Position numbers and translations under genes: made by a program
The notes under the pieces: generated by a model
Seen by the model: the letters and a program-made list of their open reading frames with translations, nothing else
Told to the model about the DNA's origin: nothing
Databases searched by the model: none
DNA from: Porphyridium purpureum
Lineage: Eukaryota > Rhodophyta > Bangiophyceae > Porphyridiales > Porphyridiaceae
Direction: 5' to 3'
Assembly (NCBI GenBank): GCA_008690995.1
Contig: VRMN01000010.1
Location: 310,001-374,000, forward strand
Length of the DNA stretch: 64,000 bases
Shown here: in pieces, positions 36,667 to 45,657 of the stretch
How the letters are laid out: each line of letters opens with the position of its first letter
Position numbering within the stretch: the first letter of the stretch is position 1

Positions 36667-37698
36667 ATGATGTGTTGGTGGCGAACGAGCGGACAGCGTA
36701 TTCGCAACGCGTACTTTGCGGCACTCCAGGCGCGACTAGACACAGCACCGGCTCGAGCGATCCACGCGAGCGCTGCGACGCTGAGAATCAGAAAACACAG
36801 AAAGAAAGGTTTCCAGAAGGGTGGCGGCTTCAATCTGGGCGCGACGGTTTGGTCGGCATATGCGCCAAGTCCTTCGACCAGCCCGGGCGACGAAGAGCCC
36901 GAAGGTCCGTTCTACGCCATTCGCGTGGGGCGGGAAAAGTTTCGCGGCGTGGTGCTGAGAAGTGTGGTGTACGATGCGTTTGTGAAAGACGTGAAAGGGG
37001 TCGAGGCAAAATCGATAGAGACGCTAGAAGAAGCCGTCGCATTCTGCGCCCGGTCAAGTTTAGAGAAACGCGACAAGGCGTGTTCTCGTTTCTTTGCGTT
37101 TAGATATGGCCTGGATGGCGCGCGTCTCATCTCAACCTCGGAAACGGTGTTCAGAAGTATGTTGAAGCGATTCCGCGCACCCGCGCGCGAACTCGCAGAG
37201 TTTAGCAACATGACGCAAGCTCTGGTATTTTGCGAACAGGCCGGCACACTTGCCACAGACTGGCAAACACTCGCGGGCTCGGTCCGATTTGTCGCACGAA
37301 ACCCGAGTCTGGATCAACGCGACATGGAGCGCTTTTATCGAACGCAGTGCACCCGCGGGTCATTACCAACCGGCCCTTGGCCGATGGCACATGACTTGCT
37401 GAAAGCCGTGCGAGCCCAAGCACATGCCCCTATTCGGCCCGGTTTTGTCGGCGGCGAACACAAGCACATTTGGGAGAGTGGCGCTTCATCTGTCAGGCGC
37501 GGGGAAGAAGCAGGCGGAGAGAGCAGTGCAGATCCCGCATGTAGCGGTGAGTCCAAAGTGACCTGCGAACTGGGAAGCGCTCCGAAATCGTCACTCACCG
37601 ACGTTGAGCGTGTGATGCTTGCCGGCCCAGCAAAGAATGCAAAGTGTGGAGATCGGAAGACGCTCGCGCAAGACAACCGTTGCTCTCACAGGTCGTGA
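36667..37698 (+). CDS. Single-module HBD protein with presequence
   Basis: The product has 343 residues and starts with two adjacent ATGs. The presequence ends P-A-R-A-I-H-A-S-A-A-T-L. The module begins near residue 82 (F-Y-A-I-R-V-G-R-E-K-F-R-G). In half B the usual G-A-R-G-I is G-A-R-L-I, and the conserved helix reads F-S-N-M-T-Q-A-L-V-F-C-E-Q-A-G-T. About 115 mostly polar residues follow the module and show no domain I recognise. Confidence 0.8.
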   Translation: MMCWWRTSGQRIRNAYFAALQARLDTAPARAIHASAATLRIRKHRKKGFQKGGGFNLGATVWSAYAPSPSTSPGDEEPEGPFYAIRVGREKFRGVVLRSVVYDAFVKDVKGVEAKSIETLEEAVAFCARSSLEKRDKACSRFFAFRYGLDGARLISTSETVFRSMLKRFRAPARELAEFSNMTQALVFCEQAGTLATDWQTLAGSVRFVARNPSLDQRDMERFYRTQCTRGSLPTGPWPMAHDLLKAVRAQAHAPIRPGFVGGEHKHIWESGASSVRRGEEAGGESSADPACSGESKVTCELGSAPKSSLTDVERVMLAGPAKNAKCGDRKTLAQDNRCSHRS

Positions 37699-38204
37699 TC
37701 TAGGATGCTACTTCTTCGAGTTTTGCCTGGCATCAGCAAGTAGACGCAGGCCCTTGGCCTGTTTCCTAGTGTAGAAAGGTCCTCTGAGATCCACGTGGTG
37801 TCCATCGTATTGTTCGAAGTCCTTTTGGCAGGCGCACGCATCTCGCCATTGGTGGTGCAAATACCGAGTAGAGTCTCTGTGTCGGCGCAGCTTCACATGG
37901 CTGCGCGATTCGCGATGAGGATGGCGAACCGCTTGTCACGTGTATCAGACCCGGCCTTTTGTCCCCAACGCTGCCACTCACGCAATCAATAAAACGCGCA
38001 CAAGGAGTCACGCGCAAATGCACGCGCGAAGAAGAAGAGCGTCCGTGCCTGTGGAAGTGACGATTCGCACTTTGCCGCACGCGAGCTTTGCGTGGCTGCT
38101 GGGTGACCCACGCGTGCGATGCAACTCCGCCGTCGGCGGAAAACTGGACCAGCTTCGTCCGGGGTGAGGATTGTATCGCCCGTCATTGGCGTCGGGACGG
38201 GAAA

Positions 38205-39524
38205 ATGTGTCGATGGCTGTTACCGCTGAAGCGAATGCATGTCGAGTTCGGGACACGTCAGCTTCATGCGAGCGCGGCGTCAGCGAGGATAAAGATCACC
38301 TATGGGAAACAGAAACGTACCGCGGATCCGAAGGGTGGGAAAAGTCCTGCAAAGGTTGGTTCAAAGCGTCCTGCAGCTGTGAACGCTGCGGACAAGGCGA
38401 AGAAAACGACCCGCAAGAAGAAGAACGCTGGGTTTGATTTTGAGCTGAAGGAGTGGCCCGCATTCGGCGAACCGTCGGATAAGCAACCTGTTGCAGAAGA
38501 CAATCTAGAAGGTCCCTTTTACGCCGTGCGTGGGGGCCGGGACTCGTTCCGAGGCGTGGTGCTCAATGTTCTGGATTACAAGGCTTTGGTAGACGATATC
38601 ACATATGCAGAAGGGCGCTCAAAAAAGACGCTGGCCGAAGCGATTGATTGGAGCCTAAAATCCAGGCAGAACAGGAGCACGTGCTCGCAGTTCTTTGCGT
38701 TCCGCAATGGACTCGACGGCGCGCGCGGAATTACAGTGGCCTCTTTGGTTTTAAAAGGGGCGTTGTCGCGCGTGTCCTCGCCATCCCTGGAGAAATTTCG
38801 CTTCTGCAATATGACGCAGGCGCTTGTCTTTTGCCAGCAGGCCGGAACGAGCAACACAGATTGGCACACGTTGGAAGGCTCCGTCCGGTACCTGGCGAAA
38901 CATCCAAATGTATTCACACAGGACTTGGTGGCCGAGTTTGTTGTTCGAAAGGTCCAAGCTGCATTGAGAAAAGGCCGTTTGGACACGCTTCAAAAGCCGT
39001 TCTTCGCGGTACGCGGAGGTGTCGATTCGTTTCGAGGCATTGTTCTGCACAAGAAGCACTACGTGGCCTTGATGGAAATGGCAAGGCGCGCTGAAGGACG
39101 TTCCGTGTCAACGCTCGAGAAAGCAATGGAATTTTGCCTGGCTACGGAGCCGAATGAAAAAGCATGCACGCGCTTCTTTGCCTTCCGCAACGGACTGCAA
39201 GGTGCTCGCGGTATAGCGCTTGACAAGCAAGAGCTCAAGAGTCTGGTCGCGCGTGTCAGAACACCATGGCTTGAAATTTTCAAATTCAACAACATGACGC
39301 AGGCGCTCGTCTTTTGCGAACAAGCCGCAATCAAGGACTCTGACTGGAGCAGCCTGGAGGACTCTGTCCGATACTTGTCCCGACGTCCGAGTCGAAGCAC
39401 GCTTACCTTGATCGCAGAGTTTGTCGTCCGCAAGAATGATGCGCGTCTTGTGAGCCGCCACTTGCTTCTTGGTGGCGAAGCCTTGAGTGCGTTGTCGTCC
39501 GCAAGAATGATGCGCGTCTTGTGA
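38205..39524 (+). CDS. Two-module HBD protein with a tandem duplication at its 3' end
   Basis: The product has 439 residues. The presequence ends T-R-Q-L-H-A-S-A-A-S-A and is followed by a Lys-rich linker. Modules start near residues 105 (F-Y-A-V-R-G-G-R) and 266 (F-F-A-V-R-G-G-V); they are close together and more alike than most pairs, as expected from duplication inside the gene. Module 2 has F-C-E-Q-A-A-I-K-D-S-D-W. The last 13 residues come from a 63-bp direct repeat that reads in a different frame (see the repeat at 39421), so the native C-terminus was probably G-G-E-A. Confidence 0.8.
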   Translation: MCRWLLPLKRMHVEFGTRQLHASAASARIKITYGKQKRTADPKGGKSPAKVGSKRPAAVNAADKAKKTTRKKKNAGFDFELKEWPAFGEPSDKQPVAEDNLEGPFYAVRGGRDSFRGVVLNVLDYKALVDDITYAEGRSKKTLAEAIDWSLKSRQNRSTCSQFFAFRNGLDGARGITVASLVLKGALSRVSSPSLEKFRFCNMTQALVFCQQAGTSNTDWHTLEGSVRYLAKHPNVFTQDLVAEFVVRKVQAALRKGRLDTLQKPFFAVRGGVDSFRGIVLHKKHYVALMEMARRAEGRSVSTLEKAMEFCLATEPNEKACTRFFAFRNGLQGARGIALDKQELKSLVARVRTPWLEIFKFNNMTQALVFCEQAAIKDSDWSSLEDSVRYLSRRPSRSTLTLIAEFVVRKNDARLVSRHLLLGGEALSALSSARMMRVL

Positions 39525-39554
39525 GCCGCCACTTGCTTCTTGGTGGCGAAGCCT
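39421..39554 (+). repeat. 63-bp exact direct repeat, period 71
   Basis: Bases 39421-39483 recur without change at 39492-39554. The copies are separated by 8 bp. Because 71 is not a multiple of three, the second copy is entered in a new frame and the gene now stops at 39522-39524. The original stop appears to be the TGA just after the second copy. The identity of the copies points to a recent event. Confidence 0.9.
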
Positions 39555-39899
39555 GACAGTGCGTGTGGTCATCCATCGCATGCTGTTGTCGCGTCGCGGG
39601 GCCCACGACACGCGAAACCCGTTTGCCTAAGAAGCTGGGCAACAAACACTTCGGCTCGCAGAAGCCCAATTGCACTTCCTTCGCACGGCTACTACCTCAT
39701 GGCGCACTGTCATGGGACGTGCGGGCTCATCCCGCAAGCGCGTAGCGTCGCCTGCTTCTCGTACAAACTTCAAGACAATAAAGCCACAGCAGGCGCAAGT
39801 GACCAGCCCGGAAAAGCTCCAGGCAAGAACCACGGCGCGAGTGTCATTTGCGAGGACCGCAGCGTTCGATCGGACGTGGAGGGAATGGTCTGATGGAGA
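39555..39899. other. Intergenic after the duplicated 3' end
   Basis: Nothing beyond the second repeat copy and the leader of the next gene is recognised in this 345-bp gap. Confidence 0.3.
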
Positions 39900-40610
39900 A
39901 TGATGTCTAGGTTGAGCTCGTTTGCAATCCTTTCGAGCCGCGCGTATGCGCGCCTAGGGGCCGGACGCTCGTTGCACACGAGCGACACGGTGCGCGGGTC
40001 GATGTTCGAACCGAGCCATTTCCCGCCGTCGCCGGAGGAGCTAGAAGCCAGGAAAAAGCCGAAGAAGCCGCGGCGCGACCCGTCGCACTTTCCGATCATT
40101 GCGGGCGCGCAGATGTGGCCAGACAGGCAAATGTCGGACTCGTTTTGGCCAACAGTGGATGAAGGCACGGATCATGAGGAGATCAAAGGTCCGTTCGCCG
40201 CAATTCAAATTGGCGCCGACTGCTTTCGTGGCGTAGTGATGAGCTGGGAAGAGGCGCGCGAGCTCACTGCTGGGTGCAATCGATCGTTTAAGCGTCCGAA
40301 GGACACCTTGAAAGAAGCAATGGAATTTTGCCTGGCTCCTCACAGTCGAGCGTGCACGCACTTTTTCGCCTTTCGGTATGGCTGTGGAGGTGCCCGAGGA
40401 TTCACGACCACGCAGAAACTGCTACACCGCTCAGTTGTGCGAATCAAGTCACCATATATCGAGAAGAAGCAGTTCAACAACACGACGCAGGCGCTGATCT
40501 TTTGCGAGCAGGCCGGAACCGATGACACAGATTGGCACACGCTGGAACGCTCCATCCGGTACTTGGTGCGAAACCCGGACCCGCCGACGCTAGAAATGGT
40601 GCGCAAATAA
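39900..40610 (+). CDS. Single-module HBD protein with a shortened C-terminus
   Basis: The 236-residue product has a presequence ending G-R-S-L-H-T-S-D. A Pro-rich stretch and A-Q-M-W-P precede the module, which begins near residue 99 (F-A-A-I-Q-I-G-A-D-C-F-R-G, with Ala for Tyr). Half B is complete (F-N-N-T-T-Q-A-L-I-F-C-E-Q-A-G-T, D-W). The frame stops at TAA 40608-40610, where other members continue with a (K/R)-(Y/F)-(L/I)-I segment. In the same frame, codons after the stop still read L-I-Y...P-G-P-L-P-A-G-G, the family's usual ending. The TAA therefore looks like a recent nonsense change that removes only the tail; the module itself may still work. Confidence 0.75.
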   Translation: MMSRLSSFAILSSRAYARLGAGRSLHTSDTVRGSMFEPSHFPPSPEELEARKKPKKPRRDPSHFPIIAGAQMWPDRQMSDSFWPTVDEGTDHEEIKGPFAAIQIGADCFRGVVMSWEEARELTAGCNRSFKRPKDTLKEAMEFCLAPHSRACTHFFAFRYGCGGARGFTTTQKLLHRSVVRIKSPYIEKKQFNNTTQALIFCEQAGTDDTDWHTLERSIRYLVRNPDPPTLEMVRK

Positions 40611-41106
40611 TTGATCTATCATCCGTTCCAAAAGATTCGCCCAGGTCCCTTGCCAGCAGGAGGCGAGATTAGTCAGAATCCACTCGATTACGGCACGGAT
40701 TGGAAGAATGGACATGATAACTGATTGACACGGCAGCCCTGAGCCCATCGCTCGCGAACACCATGTCCATGGCCGCCTGCAATTCGTCTCCCTGACGGCA
40801 TTTGGTCCCGGTTTCTGCTTTCGTGTCTGACGGAAGTTTGTTAGGTGTGCGTGTGAGAGATGCGATACAGGTAGACGACGTGTAAACTTGACCCTTAATC
40901 CTTCGCGCTTACGCGCTGCCGGAATTATCGCAGAGCATACTGCAGACCCTCAGAAACTCAGGGTGCCCGTCTCGACACAAGGCCTCGGCCGAGCTTGTGG
41001 CAGGCATTGGCGACACGCGACACAAAGTGGGTACCACAGCACCGGCGGCAAGCAAGGAATGTCGCGCGTCTGACACCTTGCGGTTGTAGTACGTCGTAGA
41101 GCAGGC
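40611..41106. other. Intergenic with leftover family tail codons
   Basis: The first 110 bp or so still read the family's C-terminal motif in the frame of the gene at 39900. The rest shows no feature. Confidence 0.5.
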
Positions 41107-42216
41107 ATGGCGGCGTGTCTTGCGCTACGAGCATGCGTCGATGCCGTCGCGCGGGAAACGCGCGCACTGGGTTGTGTAGCAAGAATGCACCCAGGTGGTT
41201 CGTGGCGACGACAGATTCATTCCAGCGGCTTGGCGTGCAAGAAGATCAACCCGCACGGGAAGTTCGTGTACCAGATCAGACAAGACACGCCATATTGGCC
41301 TCCGCGCATCGAAGGCTTCGAGCCGGTGGATAGCTCGGCGCAGGACGACGGGCCGTTGCCACGAGAACTCCCGGAAAAATTTTACGGGGTTCGGGTCGGG
41401 CGTAGTGGTTTTCGCGGCATTGTGTTGAGGTACATGGAGATGCAGGAGCTGATCCTCAAAGTGCCGCGAGCGCAGCATCGCTCGGAGAAGTCAATTCAGG
41501 CCGCGATCAATTACGTCTTGGCATATGTTCGCAAGGCCTCAAATGTGTTTTTCGCCTTTCGATACGGCCGGGACGGCGCGCGAGGGATCGCGACAAAACA
41601 CTACATTTTCGATGGCATCTTGCCGCGCATTGAAAAGCCCACACTCGAAGCGTTTCAGTTTAACAACGCAACGCAAGCGCTGGTATTCTGCCAGCAGGCG
41701 GGTTCCGTCGACACGCACTGGCAAACCATGGCGAGCTCCGTTCGGTTCCTAGCGAATAATTTGAACCTGAACGTTCCAGAAAGGTATCACCGGCTTTGGG
41801 TCAACGCGGTAGATGCTGACTTTGAGAGCGGACCAGTTCCAAGTGCTTCTCTTAAGGCTGCGAAGCCATCGCCTCCGCCTGTAAAGTACTTGCGGGTGCT
41901 CTCGCCGCCAGAGGAGCGCGAGCGCTTGAGAGCTCGTCGTAGGGCCTTCTTGGTTCTGAAAGATGCCATGGAAGGAGGCGAGCCACTGGAAGCCCCGAGG
42001 TTCACAGATCCGAGCGTTCTGACTGATCGCCTTTTGCCTCGAGAATTGGCGCCAGCATCTGCGGTCGGCGGAACTAGCGGTTATTTAGACAGTGACCCGG
42101 TTGATCCTGCCGCAGGGACGGTACAAAGAAAGGAGCAGGTATCGCGCTCCGTCGAGCGGAAGGTTCAACGTTTAAGAGAAGTCAAACTGCAGACTCCGAC
42201 TCCAGACCCCGACTGA
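41107..42216 (+). CDS. Single-module HBD protein with Arg/Pro-rich tail
   Basis: The product has 369 residues. Its presequence contains R-E-T-R-A-L-G and ends R-R-Q-I-H-S-S-G-L-A-C. Y-W-P-P precedes the module, which starts near residue 92 (F-Y-G-V-R-V-G-R-S-G-F-R-G). Half B reads F-F-A-F-R-Y-G-R-D-G-A-R-G and F-N-N-A-T-Q-A-L-V-F-C-Q-Q-A-G-S. Around 130 residues follow, with an L-S-P-P-E-E-R-E-R-L-R-A-R-R-R helix and a Lys/Arg-rich end. It is the last member before the gene-poor stretch. Confidence 0.8.
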   Translation: MAACLALRACVDAVARETRALGCVARMHPGGSWRRQIHSSGLACKKINPHGKFVYQIRQDTPYWPPRIEGFEPVDSSAQDDGPLPRELPEKFYGVRVGRSGFRGIVLRYMEMQELILKVPRAQHRSEKSIQAAINYVLAYVRKASNVFFAFRYGRDGARGIATKHYIFDGILPRIEKPTLEAFQFNNATQALVFCQQAGSVDTHWQTMASSVRFLANNLNLNVPERYHRLWVNAVDADFESGPVPSASLKAAKPSPPPVKYLRVLSPPEERERLRARRRAFLVLKDAMEGGEPLEAPRFTDPSVLTDRLLPRELAPASAVGGTSGYLDSDPVDPAAGTVQRKEQVSRSVERKVQRLREVKLQTPTPDPD

Positions 42217-43873
42217 CCCCGACCGAGCAGATACGTAGGATGCGAAGTCTCAATGCGAGCTGAATTGCTGCTGCTAGGACAACTTTCAGACCGCACCTCG
42301 AAGTCGCCGCTACAATCTGACGTGGCTTCCTGTGCAGAATTGTTGCAGGCTTGCCACCGGCCGATTGATTTAGATCAAAACGTTGCGACGTTTGGACTTG
42401 CGAGGCAGCAGTGCGAGAAGCGAGGTTTTGCTCTAAAGTAAGATGTTACGAAGCGGCGTGGTGAGGACGTTCTGTCAATGATATGCGATATTGGATCCAA
42501 TTGCCGCGGCCCACGTCTGAAGGTTTGCTCCATTTCCTATGGCATTACAGACCTTCTTTCCGGGGTTTTTGGCTGCCATTTAAAGGATGACGCGTGCACG
42601 CGTCGTACGCTAAACATTCGAAAGGGGTATCACCAAGTATAAGCACAAGCACTCGAGTGGTTACAAAGGAAGAGCCGAATTGCATGCAACTTTGTCGCCT
42701 CACAAACTCTCACACGCGCGCACGTGCACGAGCGCAGACGGAAGCAACGATCACGGAAAAATGTTATTAGCCAAACTTCACCGCAATGCCTGTGATACAC
42801 AGTCTCGGTCCATGCCCTTTTTCACAGAGATAACCAGGCTCGCGTGTTGGCATGGCGACCGTCACGTGAGTGAGCGATTAAACGTGTAGTGTAAACCAGA
42901 CGCTTCTATGGCATTCCGTTTTCCTGTGTCCGCTGCAACGCTTTTTGCCAATTACTGTAGGATGAAATAACCGTGAACAAGACCTTCACCTCATGGCGGG
43001 CAGGAACGCATCGATACACAAACAACTGGTTTTGATGCCATCTCACCAACAAGCCAAGACAACGTTACGCGTGCAACGTGTCACACAAAGCCGCTCAGTC
43101 CTGAGAAGACACATCAGGTCATTTTTCTGGACATTTCACGCTGACAATTCATACCTCTGCGACACGCCAAAAACTGATTCTATGCGAATTTCATCATGCG
43201 CGACAAGACCTTATTGATTGCTGGTTGGGCTCATTCTTTCATTTTGTGGGCCCATTGCGAGGTGTCGTTGCGATAATTCCGGGATGTCTCGCCGAGCATA
43301 TCGTCTAGCAGCGTCCGAGGGAACCAGCTGATTGCCGACCGTCAAGTCTTGTGCCCCGCCATTGGTCCTGTGAAGACTAGCTCACATATTCCATCACGCA
43401 GGTTTGGATCCAACTGCACAAGCTTAGCTGACGATCGTTTGCTCTTCTTTTCTGCTTTATCCTGCGTTCCAACACGGCACAGCTGCATCCAGCTCGCGCG
43501 GCGTCGCGCCATTCTTATTCCATACCCATCACGCCGTGCGTATCCGCTGGTTCCGACGCGCGCCTTCTTCAAGCACCGCGTTTTTCTCTGACAGGCACAC
43601 ACAAGCCAGACAAAGTCGACTATCTGCGTCTGTAGCGTAGGGCGCAGACACATTCGGCAGCATGAGTGGAACAAAGATGAGTCGACGGCAGCCTTTAACT
43701 GCGGCACGGGTGACAGCAGCGGCAACGGCGGCGTCGGCGGCGGGGCGGCAGTTGCGCTTGACAACCACCGCTCAAAGTGTCGCGTGCCGTGCTTTCCAAA
43801 TTTTCCGCGGCGGGTGTACAGCGCAAGATTTTCATATGGTACAGTGATAGGTGTACAGCTTATGAAGTGTACA

Positions 43874-43920
43874 CAACTCGACAACTCGACAACTCGACTT
43901 ATCGACTTATCGACTTATCG
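43874..43920 (+). repeat. 8-bp tandem repeats, two variants in series
   Basis: Three copies of CAACTCGA are followed directly by three copies of CTTATCGA (the last one base short). The two variants share the final TCGA and the 8-bp period, so the second set probably arose from the first by local change and re-amplification. Confidence 0.85.
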
Positions 43921-44014
43921 GTTCCGCTTTTTGAACGTTTGAACGGCGCGACGCATTGGTGGACGCGAGCGACAGAAGAGGAAGCAAGAGAATGAAGGAG
44001 CCTTTCTGCTGCTC

Positions 44015-44037
44015 TGTGTGTGTGTGTGTGTGTGTGT
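44015..44037 (+). repeat. TG dinucleotide microsatellite
   Basis: An uninterrupted run of about eleven TG units lies within the gene-poor stretch. Confidence 0.9.
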
Positions 44038-44083
44038 TTGAGTGTTTGGATATGTCTCTAGACGCAGACATGCAACTCGGCGC

Positions 44084-44280
44084 AGAGTGTATTGCAATTG
44101 AGGTCCTTCGCGCAGGCCGCGCGACAGTGCCAAGTGGAAAAGATATTAGTGTGGTATGTCTGTGTGTGTTGGCCGAGGCATGACGTTCAGCTTAGAGTGT
44201 TTGGTCATTGAGGTCCCGCGCGCGGGCTGCGCGGCAGTGCCAGGTGGAATAGGTATCTTTGTGCTATCTGTGTGATGCGT
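44084..44280 (+). repeat. Two diverged gapless copies of an ~85-bp element, 110-bp spacing
   Basis: The segment from 44084 to about 44170 matches 44194 to about 44280 with a constant offset of 110 bp. Shared blocks include AGAGTGT, CATTGAGGTCC-like and CAGTGCCA(A/G)GTGGAA. Copies differ at many single sites but seem to have no gaps. Both contain a GC-rich inverted-looking core. I do not recognise the element. Confidence 0.65.
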
Positions 44281-45657
44281 CGAGGTTTTGCGGGTTCGCG
44301 GGGAATATCGGCAGGGAAGCGGAGAGTTATCTTCAAGCACGATGATGGTTCCTCACGCGCGAAGCAAAGGTAAATAACTTGTGTGTGGATTAGTGGCCGC
44401 AGTAAAATGGGCACGCAAAGTGCGAGCGCAGCGATGCAATCGAGTACGGTCTGGGTTCATGTGAGATGGCGTGCGTTCTGCATGCAGAATGCGGATTCAG
44501 GCGACAAGTACGGGCCAATTGCAAACGATTGAAAGGATTCAAATCAGTACATACGCCGAAGACTGTGACCTGCGCGACGCTTCTAGAGATGATGCAGTTT
44601 CACCGTTCTCAAGGACACGGTGCTGCAGTTCGCATAGAGGTTATCAGGAATAGAGTGTGCGCGGCAGAGTCGCTTCACGTGCGGCCATGGATTCCTTTCA
44701 CAACTCGGGCGTTTGTAGCTATCCCAAGTGCACAGCAAAGCGCCATGCTCACTGGCCGGATCTTGTGTGCAGCGAAAAATGAAGCTCCAATTGTGGACGT
44801 CATCGTCAGAGGAGCCGCTTTAGAAGGTGACACAAGGAATCCAAGCAGCTAAGTGATCCGCGCAGAAGGTTGGAGGGTTCTTGTTGTTTATCTCCCAGGC
44901 AGTGGATCAGCAATGCTCTGAAAGCTTAAGGCCCGAGCGTGCACCTTTCATTCACAAGTGACGCATCAATAATCACGGATTTCACAAGGCAATCCGACAT
45001 TGGATTCCTGCTGGTTACGCGCAAGGCGGAAGCTCATTCGATACGTGCTTCTTCACATCCCACCCAACCGGCTACAAGCATTCTTTTTCCGGACACCAGA
45101 GCCGTTTGCGTCTACTGCGTGTGACAAGCGCGGTTTCGCGGTTTCGAGCTGCTGTTTGCTTTACCCACGCCGGCTCCAATTGCTGGTGGATGAGTGGTAG
45201 AGTGCCTCTGAGGAATGCTACCCCATCTGCAAATGAGGCTGAGCTATCCACGATGCAGCATCAGAATGGAAGAGATAGGAAACGAGGCCTTGCAAATGCT
45301 CAGCAACACGTTTTGCCAGAGCGCTGTGCTTCTCCTGCGCAGTTTTTGTGATAAAGCCCACCCGAAATTTGGCCCGACAAAGCCTGCAGGACACAAACCT
45401 TGCTACTGCGTGCATCCGGGGCCATGCTCATGCGCGATCTACGTGCGGCACGTCGCACTGACCGACGTTCTCTTGAAGGTCGGTCTCAGATTAGATTACG
45501 TACAAGAGTAGAGCTACGCGATCTTTGTCCTTCGTCATCCGGGACAGCTGCCTTCTCTGGGAACGCACCAGCCACGAACCGAAGCCGACGCCTTCGCGCT
45601 TGACAACGACGGTTTCTCGCTCCTCCGTGAGCTGCCCAAGAAGTTCTCAAAGAGCGC

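Larger units (their letters stand above)
42217..45657. other. Gene-poor stretch of 3.4 kb
   Basis: I find no convincing gene on either strand here. Open frames of up to 180 residues exist (43342-43884 minus, 44466-44852 plus) but have no recognisable motif. The stretch holds short tandem repeats at 43874-43920 and 44015-44037 and two diverged copies of a roughly 85-bp element at 44084 and 44194. No tRNA cloverleaf was recognised by eye. A non-coding RNA or a gene with several introns cannot be excluded. Confidence 0.5.

Noticed and set aside
43342-43884. Minus-strand open frame of 180 codons
   Set aside because: Its composition is low-complexity (Pro/Ala/Thr and Arg/Lys runs) and no motif is recognisable.
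44466-44852. Plus-strand open frame of 128 codons
   Set aside because: No recognisable domain or signal; compatible with chance in GC-rich sequence.
42217-45657. tRNA genes in the gene-poor stretch
   Set aside because: Sequences resembling a T arm, such as GGATTCAAATC near 44537, lack a paired stem and the rest of a cloverleaf.
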